A DNA stretch of 64,000 nucleotides from GCA-001856825 sp038729485 (lineage in GTDB: Archaea; Thermoplasmatota; Thermoplasmata; Thermoplasmatales; GCA-001856825). The stretch spans positions 1 through 64,000 of the forward strand of contig JAVYRX010000004.1 of the NCBI GenBank assembly GCA_038729485.1, in the 5' to 3' direction. Shown here piece by piece: positions 44,497-53,002 of the stretch. The translations under genes and the position numbers were made by a program. The notes beneath the pieces are model-generated. The model saw nothing but the letters and a program-made list of their open reading frames with translations. It had not been told where the DNA came from and did no database searches. Every line of letters starts with the position of its first letter. Position 1 is the stretch's first letter.

Positions 44497-45125
44497 ACGG
44501 GGATCTTCACATACATTCAAAATATTCCGTTGATTCCAGACTCGAGCCTGATATGATCGCTAAAGTCGCGATATCAAAGCGGCTTGGTTTTATTGCAATC
44601 ACAGATCATAATGCCTTTCAGAGCCACAAAATCGACGGCATTATATTCATCAAAGGAGAGGAAATATCCACAGCAGAAGGTCATGTATTGGGGTTGTTCC
44701 TGCAGGACTACGTTAAAAAGGAGATGAGCCAGGAGGAGACAGTGGATGCCATTCACGATAGAAATGGAATTGCAGTTTCCGCACACCCATTTCGTAGTGT
44801 TAACGGGGTGAGGAACAATTTCAAAAATATTTACGACGCAATTGAGGCTAAGAATGGCAGGTGCAGTTCAAGGTGTAACGAAGAAGCATTAAGGCTCTCA
44901 AACTCCCTTTCAAAACCATCTACGGCAGGAAGTGATGCCCATTTTTACGATGAAATTGGCAGAGTGTACATGGAAGTGAACGCAAATGATGAAGAATCGA
45001 TCAGAAAGGAAATTATTTCGGGCCGCACAAAACTTTACGGTAACGACTTAGATGTAGGCGGTGCAATTTCGCTTTACTTCAAAATGGGTAAAGATTACAT
45101 ACTTAGGGGATTCAAAAGAATATAG
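44493..45125 (+). CDS. PHP-domain phosphoesterase
   Basis: A 210-aa PHP metallo-hydrolase. The metal ligands are seen in 'MNGDLHIHSKYSVDS' (H-x-H), 'AITDHN', 'GEEIS', 'AHPFR' and 'GSDAHF'. PHP enzymes cleave phosphoesters on nucleotides or nucleic acids; archaeal stand-alone members have poorly known substrates. The ATG lies within the last codons of metG. It converges on the PadR gene. Confidence 0.85.
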   Translation: MNGDLHIHSKYSVDSRLEPDMIAKVAISKRLGFIAITDHNAFQSHKIDGIIFIKGEEISTAEGHVLGLFLQDYVKKEMSQEETVDAIHDRNGIAVSAHPFRSVNGVRNNFKNIYDAIEAKNGRCSSRCNEEALRLSNSLSKPSTAGSDAHFYDEIGRVYMEVNANDEESIRKEIISGRTKLYGNDLDVGGAISLYFKMGKDYILRGFKRI

Positions 45126-45128
45126 AGA

Positions 45129-45608
45129 CTATATGTATTGTAGTCTCTCTATTAGATCCTTTATTCTCTTTTTAGCCTCAGGATCCTCCCTTACCTTGTC
45201 CTTTGATTCAACTAAAAAGTTCACTAGCGACTCCATGTTCCTAAGCGTTTCGTTGTACGACGTATTTTGAATTCCTGGCGCCATTTTCCAAGGAAACCAG
45301 CTTTCTTCAAGCGTTTCCTTGCCTTTATTTGTTGCGGAGTAAAACTTCTTACCGTCCCTGATGTCAACATTAAGGAGTCCTTCATCAGACATCTCTTCAA
45401 GAAGCGGGTATACGTGCCCTGGTGAGGGTCTCCACCTGCCAAGAGTAATCTCCTCAAGAGAATCCATTATCATGGCCCCAGTCGACGGCTCCTTTTGCGT
45501 GATTCTCAAAATTAGGTATCTCAGGCCAAACCCCCTATGATGCCTATTCGACGGTCCCCGGCAATCCATTCCTTCATGGTGTTTCCAACCTCTATATTCG
45601 TCATTCAT
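45129..45608 (-). CDS. PadR family transcription regulator
   Basis: A 159-aa winged-helix regulator. The PadR DNA-binding core reads 'GLRYLILRITQKEPSTGAMI' and 'GRWRPSPGHVYPLLEEMSDE', with a wing 'RDGKKFYSATNKGKE' and a C-terminal dimerisation helix. The ATG at 45608 is chosen over a GTG at 45617 because TAAAATAG lies ~25 bp upstream. That box sits inside a four-fold 13-bp repeat, likely its own operator. The nearest same-strand gene, an MFS exporter, is ~600 bp upstream and is a plausible second target. Confidence 0.87.
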   Translation of the reverse strand: MNDEYRGWKHHEGMDCRGPSNRHHRGFGLRYLILRITQKEPSTGAMIMDSLEEITLGRWRPSPGHVYPLLEEMSDEGLLNVDIRDGKKFYSATNKGKETLEESWFPWKMAPGIQNTSYNETLRNMESLVNFLVESKDKVREDPEAKKRIKDLIERLQYI

Positions 45609-45624
45609 TTTTATCACCTGTTTG

Positions 45625-45676
45625 GATATCTATTTTAGATATCTGAATTAGATATCTAATTCCGATATTTGAATTT
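45625..45676. repeat. four tandem 13-bp repeats at the PadR promoter
   Basis: Units start at 45625, 45638, 45651 and 45664, each 13 bp long with the form GATATCTRAATTA; the last reads GATATTTGAATTT. The first three contain the palindrome GATATC. They overlap the predicted TATA box and extend upstream, so they look like an operator array for the PadR protein. Confidence 0.75.
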
Positions 45677-46209
45677 TTTCACATATGATTTTGATCCAAG
45701 ACTTTTTACCGATTCTGGCGAAATAATTATAATTGGATTTTCAGTTTTTAATATTGTTTAGGCCGCGCATGTGGCGTTTTTCAGGATTCATTTTAAGCAT
45801 TTTTGTGAAATAACATTGTTGTTGAAGTCTCACCTCAATATTGATGGAGCCTGCCGCAAGATTAGGATCAAGTAGTAAGCATCTGTGAAAATTCATCCTT
45901 CTACGTCTTCGGAGAAGATAGTTGGACTAATTCCTTTATTAATCACCATTGCAATTTTTTTTAAGAAGGGACTGACGGGATAATGCATGCTCGTCGGTGT
46001 TTTTGTTGTGATTCTCTTGATAGTAAGACGATGAAAATCTTTCCTGATTTATGGATTCGACTTAACTCTTCTTGGAACTTGATTTCTGGGGATGACTGGA
46101 TATATGTTTTCTAATGCATTGCAACTGAAGAAGGAAATGCCTTTGCTGGATGCGTATACGTTATTATATTCACGATTTCAGGAATTGTTAGGGAATCTTT
46201 CAGAGCGAA
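45677..46209. other. intergenic region with possible decayed frame
   Basis: About 530 bases between the PadR operator and the end of the MFS gene. No intact gene is present. A plus-strand frame with several stops that codes for hydrophobic helices covers its second half and is listed separately. Confidence 0.4.
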
Positions 46210-46234
46210 TCATTTACGCCGGAACGTTTTCTTA
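45885..46234 (+). pseudogene. possible remnant of a membrane-protein gene
   Basis: In one plus-strand frame from a GTG at 45885, three in-frame stops interrupt stretches that look like membrane helices: 'VGLIPLLITIAIFFKKGLTG', then 'MLVGVFVVILLIVRR', then 'SFLIYGFDLTLLGT' and 'FLGMTGYMFSNALQLKKEM'. This pattern suggests a decayed gene, but AT-rich DNA produces hydrophobic frames by chance, and no family is recognised. Confidence 0.3.
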
Positions 46235-47382
46235 AATAGAAAGTAATAAAGGGCTGGGTCTGCTAAGGTAATTAGACCAGCTATGAACGGCGGATATGCT
46301 GAATTTAAAGAGAGTAGACTGCCTGCAAATGGAGGAGAAACGGAGGAAAACCCGGTTCTTGTCATGGACGTAGCCCCAGACGAGGTTGCTCGCTCTGCCT
46401 CATGAACTATCCCAAGAGAGAATGATTGCCTTATCGGAACGGCACCCATCTGGGTTCCCTGTCTAAGCGCATATAAAGCAGATGTTACGATAAGGAAAGG
46501 ACTGAATGCGAGCAATATGAGCGCTAACGATGAGATTAGTCTAGTCCCAACGATTGCCTTTAATTCTGTCTCCGGTCTAGTGATTCTTGGAAGAATCAAC
46601 ATGGTTAAGATGACAACGATATTTGAAAGACCAAATATTACTCCTATTTGACCTGACGTAAGGCCGAATCTAATGTGGAACCAAAGGGAAAATATTGGCG
46701 ATATGAAACCTGATCCGACGCCATTTGGTATAGTCGGAATAGCCAGTTTTATTATATTCCTCCATGAGATTTTGGGGAGGAAATTCTTGCTTCTGACCTT
46801 TCTATCTTTAAGCCAAACAGATACAATTGCTCCGGCCAAACCGAGGACGCCTGAAAGATAGAAGAGCAAGTAAACATCTATATGAACATGTTCAAACAAC
46901 TCAATTAAAAAGGAACCTCCACTGGAAGCTGCTATACCGATTACTGAGGCAATGGACAGAGTCGCAGAGAATTTTTCTCGTTTGGTAAATTCCGTTATCA
47001 GCGCAGTTTGGATCGCCCCAAATGGACCCCCCGAACCTATAGGTCCTCCCCCAGAACCCGTAAAACCTCCTATGCCACTCATCAACATTAGGATTAATGG
47101 GTTTTTCGTGCTTAAAAAAAGAAACGAAGAAACGGAAAACATTATGAATAGGCCAATCAAAGTGAACTTCCTTCCAAGCCTATCCCCCACCATTCCTAAC
47201 GAGAAGCTCATCAAGGAATTAATTAGGATGGCGCCTGTTAGAATGAGACCGATCTCAAGAAATGAGTAACCTATATAGTGAAGATATAGGCTAAGTAATA
47301 CGTTTAGGAATCCATAGCTAAAGCTTAGGAGAACCCTTGCGGATATGATATTAAGCAAGCTACCTCTGCCACCGTCGTTCAT
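46210..47382 (-). CDS. MFS transporter
   Basis: A 390-aa, 12-helix major facilitator protein. The loop 'GMVGDRLGRKFTLIGLF' is the motif-A signature after helix 2. A Gly-rich insert 'GGFTGSGGGPIGSGGPFG' lies in the middle of the N-terminal half. Relatives are multidrug or metabolite exporters. It is on the same strand as the PadR gene, which lies downstream, and PadR commonly controls transporters, so that control is possible. Substrate unknown. Confidence 0.82.
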   Translation of the reverse strand: MNDGGRGSLLNIISARVLLSFSYGFLNVLLSLYLHYIGYSFLEIGLILTGAILINSLMSFSLGMVGDRLGRKFTLIGLFIMFSVSSFLFLSTKNPLILMLMSGIGGFTGSGGGPIGSGGPFGAIQTALITEFTKREKFSATLSIASVIGIAASSGGSFLIELFEHVHIDVYLLFYLSGVLGLAGAIVSVWLKDRKVRSKNFLPKISWRNIIKLAIPTIPNGVGSGFISPIFSLWFHIRFGLTSGQIGVIFGLSNIVVILTMLILPRITRPETELKAIVGTRLISSLALILLAFSPFLIVTSALYALRQGTQMGAVPIRQSFSLGIVHEAERATSSGATSMTRTGFSSVSPPFAGSLLSLNSAYPPFIAGLITLADPALYYFLFKKTFRRK

Positions 47383-47608
47383 TTCTTTAGCACCTTGAGT
47401 TTGAATCAGATGATTATCTTTATTGTCCCAGAATGATTTTAGCTCGTAATTTTTCTATATTTTCCATAGCTAAAAATGGCCCCGATCTCTTGTTTATCCG
47501 TGATTTCATCTCTATCCTCCCCAACCAAATTAAATTTTAGCGTCTAATTTTTGGGATATTCTTACGTCTTCCGTAGAAGTGAAACGGTTAATTTGCAGGT
47601 TTACTTTG
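47383..47608. other. intergenic gap
   Basis: About 225 AT-rich bases between the MFS start and the end of the Roadblock-like gene. It would contain the MFS promoter; no frame or RNA motif is seen. Confidence 0.4.
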
Positions 47609-47977
47609 TCACAGATCTAGATCTTCAATACTTGGACCCAAAGTGCTAATTAAATTGTCTATGTCTTCCATTACTTTTTCATTATAAGACCTGACTTGTA
47701 CAGCGAGAAAGTGAGTTTCATCCAATGGTCTTATAATAATGCTATGTCCGGTATTCGTCTTAACATTAACCTCTGTTAGTTTCAATCCTACATTGTTTAC
47801 GAGTTCTTTTGTACCTTCATAAGTGACGCTCAGTAGGGACGCTACAGATCTGCTGATAGCCTGGACATTTTTTTTCGGCGATATTGAGCCATAGACGCTT
47901 GACACTAGTAAAAGATTGTCCACATATGGCTTTCGTGAATATTCTTCTATAATTTTGTGAACTGGCTCCTTTTTCAT
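47609..47977 (-). CDS. Roadblock/LC7-like domain protein
   Basis: A 122-aa protein with the strand-helix-strand layout of Roadblock/LC7: 'VDNLLLVSSVYGSISPKKN', a long helix 'AISRSVASLLSVTYEG' and 'GHSIIIRPLDETHFLAVQVR'. In archaea and bacteria such proteins partner small GTPases such as MglA-like Ras proteins, but no small GTPase is adjacent. The assignment rests on pattern only. It precedes the PGI/PMI-like gene on the same strand by about 50 bp in transcript order. Confidence 0.5.
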   Translation of the reverse strand: MKKEPVHKIIEEYSRKPYVDNLLLVSSVYGSISPKKNVQAISRSVASLLSVTYEGTKELVNNVGLKLTEVNVKTNTGHSIIIRPLDETHFLAVQVRSYNEKVMEDIDNLISTLGPSIEDLDL

Positions 47978-48029
47978 TACATAATACTATATTTTCTGTA
48001 AATATAAACTTTAATTAAATATAAGCATC

Positions 48030-48896
48030 TTATCTTAACTCAAGAAGATCCACCTCAACGCCCAAGAGCATGGAAACATATATTGACGCAAACTCAGCAA
48101 TTATCGCATTTTTAAGATACCCTGGTAAGGTATCGTTTCTAAAGGGATATCCCCCTTCCCGAGATTTTGCTGCCGTCTCTCCTTCCCCGGCAAAGGAAAT
48201 TACTATTGCTTTCTTATTCGCAGAGTTAGTTTGATCGACTTCCCGGAAATGCACCGCAACTGAATCAACATTTGCATTTCTTTTAAGTAAATCTACGTAT
48301 CTACCTGCTAAGCCTCTAGTTCTATCATCGTAGGCGAATATTATGGGGGCCTCAACTAGCTCCATCGAAAGCTTCTTCGATGCGTTATACTGTGAAATCG
48401 AGGAAGGTAATTGCGACTCTATAAAGGACTCCAGTTCTTTCGTTGGAAAATCAAGCCCATACATTGAAAGAATGCATCCGAGAATCTCAGGCATGATGAA
48501 TTTCATAGGATATCCTTTCGGAAGAGACTGGTACTCCCATCCGTTCTCTCTTGCCTCCTTTTTTATAGGTCCGCCAGCTGAAAAAAGAATTCCCTTTTTA
48601 TTTGAATTTCTGATTGAGGGGACGGCTTCGTTTGACAAACCGTCGTGCGAGAAAATTATATTCTGATGATCCCCTTGTTGAACCCTGTAGTCGTTGAAGA
48701 CTTCCACCGCTTCTCTCCCTAGAATGTCTTCAGCCATACGTGCTATAGAATAAAGGGGCCCCTCCGCATGAATGTGACTCTTTGCGGAAGGAATTTTTTT
48801 ACAAAACATGAACCTGTTGGGAGTTTCTCTTATCCACGAAAATGGAGGGGTATCGTCTAGCTGAATAACGTACTCTTCATCCAGTAGACCAACCAT
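48030..48896 (-). CDS. PGI/PMI-family SIS protein, probably catalytically impaired
   Basis: A 288-aa protein resembling archaeal bifunctional phosphoglucose/phosphomannose isomerase: 'GILFSAGGPIKKEARENGW', 'LPKGYPMKFIMPEILGCILS' and the C-terminal 'RYVDLLKRNANVDSVAVHF'. In active enzymes the last segment holds a catalytic Glu (NENxK) and, 16 residues later, a His; here these positions are Arg and Gln. The glycine-rich first SIS motif (GMGGSG) is also absent. It is therefore likely not an ordinary isomerase. It may be a regulator or have changed function. TATTATTTTAGA lies ~25 bp before the ATG, and it is divergent from two glycosyltransferases. Confidence 0.6.
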   Translation of the reverse strand: MVGLLDEEYVIQLDDTPPFSWIRETPNRFMFCKKIPSAKSHIHAEGPLYSIARMAEDILGREAVEVFNDYRVQQGDHQNIIFSHDGLSNEAVPSIRNSNKKGILFSAGGPIKKEARENGWEYQSLPKGYPMKFIMPEILGCILSMYGLDFPTKELESFIESQLPSSISQYNASKKLSMELVEAPIIFAYDDRTRGLAGRYVDLLKRNANVDSVAVHFREVDQTNSANKKAIVISFAGEGETAAKSREGGYPFRNDTLPGYLKNAIIAEFASIYVSMLLGVEVDLLELR

Positions 48897-48970
48897 ATTA
48901 ATTGGTAGTCTAATCTAAAATAATATGGTTGCGGCCAGAAACTTATATCTTTCATATCATTAAGGTTTGA

Positions 48971-49720
48971 ATGGACGTCTCCGTTCTAATAACCGTAAAA
49001 AACGACAGAAGAAACATTGCACGTCTGATGGAGTCACTCAGGTCTGTTAAGGGCAGGTTTGAAATCGTCGTGGTTGATGCGTACTCAACGGATGGAACTT
49101 ATGAATATCTTGAAGGTATTAAGGAGGAAATGGATCTTATTCTTTCCCGAAGGGAAGGGCGCCGTTCCGCAGGAAGAAATGAGTGTATTAGAATGTCTTC
49201 CGGCTCCAAATTTGTTTTTTTGGATTCGGATACTGAAGTTTCAGCAGACTGGGGAGAAAAATTAATTAAAAATAAAGATAAAGATATAGTGGCGGGTAAA
49301 ATAATCCAGAAATCAGAAAAAAAATGGGCCGATCTTAACAGGGTTCCCATATACTTTGAAGGAAATGACGTAACGTTCCCGTCAAATAACCTAATGTACT
49401 CGAGAAGCGTCATAGAGAAAATTGGAATGTTTGATGAAAACTTTAACACGGCAGAGGACATAGACCTAAACATACGCGCTGTTAGGGCCGGCTTTAGCAT
49501 ATATTTTGAAAAAGAGCTGGTGGTCTATCATTATCCGAGGGTGTCTTTCCGTTCCCTTATGATGCAGAGTTATTATGACGGCGTCGGACGGAGGATAATA
49601 AGGAGAAAACACAATCTTAGAAGTAGCCTTAATCTTTCAAATCTTAGAAAACACCCATTCATAGAATCGGCCCGCTTACTTTCAGGGATGACAGGCTACC
49701 TGTTTGGTGATTTCAAGTGA
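48971..49720 (+). CDS. family 2 glycosyltransferase
   Basis: A 249-aa GT-A glycosyltransferase. It has an N-terminal 'VLITVKNDRRNIARLMESL', the 'VVDAYSTDGTYEYL' nucleotide-binding part and 'FLDSDTEVS' as D-x-D. A third acidic motif 'AEDIDLNIRAVRAG' follows. No transmembrane helix precedes the catalytic domain. It likely extends surface glycans or glycolipids; the sugar is unknown. The next GT overlaps by 4 bp, forming an operon. TTATAT is ~25 bp before the ATG. Confidence 0.87.
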   Translation: MDVSVLITVKNDRRNIARLMESLRSVKGRFEIVVVDAYSTDGTYEYLEGIKEEMDLILSRREGRRSAGRNECIRMSSGSKFVFLDSDTEVSADWGEKLIKNKDKDIVAGKIIQKSEKKWADLNRVPIYFEGNDVTFPSNNLMYSRSVIEKIGMFDENFNTAEDIDLNIRAVRAGFSIYFEKELVVYHYPRVSFRSLMMQSYYDGVGRRIIRRKHNLRSSLNLSNLRKHPFIESARLLSGMTGYLFGDFK

Positions 49721-50409
49721 TCTCTTACGTAATTCCCGCTATGAACGAGGAGGCTACAATAGGCTCTGTCATAGATTCCATCAGAAGGCTCGACAAGGAT
49801 GGAGAGATCATAGTCGTAGATTCTGATTCAACTGACAGAACAGCCGAGATCGCACTCTCAAAGGGTGCAATCGTCGTAAACGAAAAAATAAAGGGGTACG
49901 GATATGCGTACAAGAAAGGCTTTTCCGTGGCCAGTGGAGATATTATATGCACCCTTGACGGAGATGGCACCTATCCTGCATTCAACATAGCCTCACTTTT
50001 GGATGCGTTGAATGGGGGTGCGGATTTCGTAAGCGGTGAAAGGCTTTCCGGTGTCACGAAAGAAGCCATGAATTCTATGCACATGGCAGGAAATGTAATT
50101 CTTAAATTTCTTTGTCGAGTTCTCTTCATGGTGGACATCAAGGACAGCCAGTCCGGCATGTGGCTCTTCAAGAAGGAAATATTGCAGGATATTTTGCCTG
50201 TCGGCACTGGAATGGAATTTTCCGAGGAGATTAAGATAAGGGCTGCTGTCAAGTTCTGCTACGCTGAGGTTCCAATAAAGTATGAAAGGAGAATGGGGGA
50301 AAAGAAACTTAAGCCATGGAAGGACGGCATTAGAAACCTGTTGTTCCTCTTCAAGCTGCGCGCAGTCTCCGGCCTTAGAACAAACAGGTTCAGATGTTCT
50401 CTATCCTAG
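49717..50409 (+). CDS. dolichyl-phosphate glycosyltransferase (DPM1/GT2-like)
   Basis: A 230-aa GT2 enzyme of the DPM1/dolichyl-phosphate glucose type: 'VIPAMNEEATIGSVIDSIRR', 'EIIVVDSDSTDRTAEIA', D-x-D 'CTLDGDGTYPA' and 'DSQSGMWLFKKEIL'. These make polyprenyl-phosphate sugars used in N-glycosylation, fitting the many sequon-rich exterior proteins here. It converges on pcna with a 20-bp overlap. Confidence 0.85.
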   Translation: MISYVIPAMNEEATIGSVIDSIRRLDKDGEIIVVDSDSTDRTAEIALSKGAIVVNEKIKGYGYAYKKGFSVASGDIICTLDGDGTYPAFNIASLLDALNGGADFVSGERLSGVTKEAMNSMHMAGNVILKFLCRVLFMVDIKDSQSGMWLFKKEILQDILPVGTGMEFSEEIKIRAAVKFCYAEVPIKYERRMGEKKLKPWKDGIRNLLFLFKLRAVSGLRTNRFRCSLS

Positions 50410-51130
50410 GGGCTATCAAAAACGTTACCTTTCCCTTTCCGTTCAATATCGGCGCTTCCATCCTCAGGGGATAGTCATTACCTAATGAGATCGATATTTC
50501 GTCAGTGCTTTCCAGCGCCCGGAGGAACTTCGTAAGATATTCCAGCGCAAATGAACTCTTCGCGTCCGCACTGTATATATATTCCTTCGCTTGGCTCTTC
50601 GGGACGGTCATCTCGGTGGTCTCAGAGTCTGTTTCCCCTTTGGCAAAAATTCTTACTTCATCGTTCTTCATGGAAAAAGTCACAACTTCTGAAATGCCTT
50701 CCGCTGCCTTGATTCCTTTCAAAAGTAAGGAAAGGTCTGTCACTATTTTATCTTGCGGTTCTATAGTGGGTATCTTGGGCGTAGTAAGGGTTGATGGATC
50801 TATCATAGGTATGCTGGCAGCGAGATTGCCAACCTTCATTGAGATTCTCTTCCCATCGAATTTTATGTCTATTATCTCGTCAGGCCCGGTTAGCCGGAGA
50901 AAATTCCTCATCTTTTCTATATCCAGTCCCAGGCTGTCTTCGCCATCTATGTTAAATTCCTGGAATGCGTCTCTCTTTATTTCAAGAGAAATCATTGCAA
51001 CCCTCGCTGGATCCATAACCTTAGAGGAGATGCCGTCGGGCTTAAAATCCACCCTAGCCTCTTGAACTAACGTTAATATAAGGTTAAAAAATTCCCTGAT
51101 AGTTTTAGCGTCAACCTTGATTTGAAGCAT
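50390..51130 (-). CDS. pcn: DNA polymerase sliding clamp PCNA
   Basis: A ~246-aa ring clamp for PolD, RNase HII and other PIP-box proteins. The two-domain fold is visible: N-terminal 'LQIKVDAKTIREFFNLI' and 'VMDPARVAMISLEI', interdomain connector 'PMIDPSTLTTPKIPTIEP', C-terminal 'SSFALEYLTKFLRALE' and 'PLRMEAPI'. A TTG nine bases earlier could initiate, but the family begins at the ATG I use. AATTTTTTAAC lies just upstream. Confidence 0.94.
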   Translation of the reverse strand: MLQIKVDAKTIREFFNLILTLVQEARVDFKPDGISSKVMDPARVAMISLEIKRDAFQEFNIDGEDSLGLDIEKMRNFLRLTGPDEIIDIKFDGKRISMKVGNLAASIPMIDPSTLTTPKIPTIEPQDKIVTDLSLLLKGIKAAEGISEVVTFSMKNDEVRIFAKGETDSETTEMTVPKSQAKEYIYSADAKSSFALEYLTKFLRALESTDEISISLGNDYPLRMEAPILNGKGKVTFLIAPRIENI

Positions 51131-51204
51131 AATTATCAAAAGTTAAAAAATTACGACCTTTTAAGCTTTTCCTTGATTAATTCATATTTTTCCGGTTAGT
51201 AGAG

Positions 51205-51363
51205 TCAGTGGCTCTCAACTATTAGCTCGGAGTAACCGCACCGTCCACATGTAAGCCTGTCCTCATGTTTTGCCAGAAACACTCCCGGTCCGCACTTCGG
51301 ACAGAACTTCCCCAGCCGGATAAGTTTTCCGTTTTCAACTTTGTACATTTCCCTTTTCTGCAT
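51205..51363 (-). CDS. rps27ae: ribosomal protein S27ae
   Basis: A 52-aa zinc-ribbon protein of the small subunit. Its two cysteine pairs are 'CPKCGPGVFLAKHEDR' and 'CGRCGYSELI', the standard S27ae pattern. The start ATG at 51363 lies inside the end of rps24e (29-bp overlap); a second ATG at 51348 is possible. It is the last gene of the rpo7-spt4-dpck-rps24e-rps27ae series. Confidence 0.93.
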   Translation of the reverse strand: MQKREMYKVENGKLIRLGKFCPKCGPGVFLAKHEDRLTCGRCGYSELIVESH

Positions 51364-51670
51364 TTTTATCTTCACCTTTTGATTTCAGACCGTTTCTGAA
51401 AAGTATAAAATCCGGTTCGAGCTTCATGGCATCCTCCTTTGAAGTGTAGATTTTAGCATACCCCTCCGTATAAGTCCTTCCAAATTTCGAATGTTGATCG
51501 TCTATGATCACAATCTCTGCCGGAACCTGGAGGTTCGCCGAAAGTTGTTCCTTTGCCTTTTGCCTACTCGGGGTCGGATCACCCGGATGCACGATCCTAT
51601 ACCTAACCTCGCTTCTGTTTAGAAGCTTGTTTTCTCTTCTCTCAATTATCTCAATCTTCATCTGCTTCAC
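51335..51670 (-). CDS. rps24e: ribosomal protein S24e
   Basis: A 111-aa small-subunit protein; 'RRENKLLNRSEVRYRIVHPG' and 'PTPSRQKAKEQL' with 'TYTEGYAKIYTSKEDA' are typical. The last ~12 residues are a charged tail. The start overlaps the end of the dephospho-CoA kinase gene by 20 bp. This linkage with S27ae and Spt4/Rpo7 is common in Euryarchaeota. Confidence 0.94.
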   Translation of the reverse strand: MKQMKIEIIERRENKLLNRSEVRYRIVHPGDPTPSRQKAKEQLSANLQVPAEIVIIDDQHSKFGRTYTEGYAKIYTSKEDAMKLEPDFILFRNGLKSKGEDKNAEKGNVQS

Positions 51671-52172
51671 TCCTCATAGCTAATATTAAATCAGTTACAT
51701 TTTTCCTCAGGCTTTCACCTACCTCATATACTGCGATACCCTTATCAGGGACTCCATAAATAACTATCGCCCCTTCAGGTGCCAAAAGTATTGCAGGAAT
51801 GGACGCAAGATCTTCCTCACCCTCAACTTCAATTATGGTGTTCCCCTTAGATCGTAAGGCCTCGTCAATTGAATTCCACATCTCTACAGATATACAACCT
51901 GAAGGGTTTCTGACCTTTACGTTTCTTTCCCATTTTGAGGGAAGCGGGACAATCTGTTCATTTCTCTTAGTTTTGAAATCAACCACGGCGACCTTGGGCG
52001 TTATCCTATATTTCAATGCGGTAGAGGTGACTACGTCACCCACTGTTATCAGTACCTTTGTAAACAGGAATTCTATTTGCGATTCCTTTGTGATCAAAAC
52101 ATCTGGAGCCTTTGAGAGCTGTTCTCTGTACTTTTCAGGTATTGTCAGATCCTTATCGAACTTTAATTGCAT
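51651..52172 (-). CDS. GTP-dependent dephospho-CoA kinase (DUF359)
   Basis: A 173-aa archaeal DPCK that phosphorylates dephospho-CoA with GTP, the last step to CoA. Family features visible are 'ITVGDVVTSTALKYRITPKV', 'VVDFKTKRNEQI', and 'EVEGEEDLASIPAILLAPEG', containing the catalytic acidic residues. It overlaps spt4 by 20 bp and rps24e by 20 bp, so it lies within a tight translation-transcription gene cluster. Confidence 0.9.
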   Translation of the reverse strand: MQLKFDKDLTIPEKYREQLSKAPDVLITKESQIEFLFTKVLITVGDVVTSTALKYRITPKVAVVDFKTKRNEQIVPLPSKWERNVKVRNPSGCISVEMWNSIDEALRSKGNTIIEVEGEEDLASIPAILLAPEGAIVIYGVPDKGIAVYEVGESLRKNVTDLILAMRSEADED

Positions 52173-52338
52173 ACTCGCCCTGGGTCGTTATCCCTGCCCT
52201 CTTTGCTATTAGTGATTTCTCAGGATTTAATATGAACATATACCCCTTCCATTCAAGCACTGTTTCTCCGCCGCACTTTTCGCATTTTGAATTTTCCGTA
52301 ATGCTCTTGCAATTTCTGCATGCCCTTATTTTTATCAT
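52153..52338 (-). CDS. spt4: transcription elongation factor Spt4 (RpoE'')
   Basis: A 61-aa zinc protein: 'RACRNCKSITENSKCEKCGG' gives four Cys for one zinc, then 'WKGYMFILNPEKSLIAKR'. It binds Spt5 to form the clamp-bridging processivity factor of archaeal RNA polymerase. It overlaps rpo7 by 4 bp and the DPCK gene by 20 bp. Confidence 0.95.
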   Translation of the reverse strand: MIKIRACRNCKSITENSKCEKCGGETVLEWKGYMFILNPEKSLIAKRAGITTQGEYAIKVR

Positions 52339-52913
52339 TTAGCCTCACCCTTTAGCCAGGATATTTTCCCTAGGAAATTCTGCCTCATTGTGAGGCCAAT
52401 CTTGCTCTCTTCGATGTTCGTATCGGAAAGCGATAAGGCAACTATTCTGGCCCTGACGTAATCCCCATTCTTGAGGTCTCTCTTCGTGTCCTTTCCGATC
52501 ATCCTCTTATTGTCTTCGTCAACTTCTATCCTATCGTCCAAAACCTGACTTACGTGGAGAAGGCCTTCCACTGGGCCAAGACTCACGAAGGCTCCAAATT
52601 TTTTCACATCTACAATATCCCCTTCCACGACCTCCTGTAGCGTGGGTTGGAAGGCAAGAACGGTAAGTTTAATGTTCTGGTAAACGCCTCCATCCCCATG
52701 AACGACTCTCCCCTCGCCCTCTAGCTTAACGTCAAGGACCAGGAGATTAATGTATCTTCTATCGTTTTGGTCCCTCACGAGATTCCTGTCCAGCATGCCA
52801 ACCTTACCTTCAACGTTGCCTATTGCCGTTGCTATCGCAGTCTTTTCGTAATCGGTTCCAAGATTTTCCGGGGGAATCCTGACGGTATCAGTCATTTCCA
52901 ATATGAAGTACAT
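52335..52913 (-). CDS. rpo7: DNA-directed RNA polymerase subunit Rpo7 (RpoE')
   Basis: A 192-aa stalk subunit partner of Rpo4. The N-terminal RNP-like domain starts 'MYFILEMTDTVRIPPENLG', and the S1/OB domain includes 'VVEGDIVDVKKFGAFVSLGP' and 'EGLLHVSQ'. The stalk aids promoter opening and binds nascent RNA. It is the first gene of the minus-strand cluster ending in rps27ae. Confidence 0.95.
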   Translation of the reverse strand: MYFILEMTDTVRIPPENLGTDYEKTAIATAIGNVEGKVGMLDRNLVRDQNDRRYINLLVLDVKLEGEGRVVHGDGGVYQNIKLTVLAFQPTLQEVVEGDIVDVKKFGAFVSLGPVEGLLHVSQVLDDRIEVDEDNKRMIGKDTKRDLKNGDYVRARIVALSLSDTNIEESKIGLTMRQNFLGKISWLKGEAK

Positions 52914-53002
52914 GGGCTCCTCTTATAGAGACTGGATGTGTCCTGAGTATATATCTTTTTCAAGGTTTCTCAATCTGATATACCCTCCTTTGGATCAGCA
53001 AG

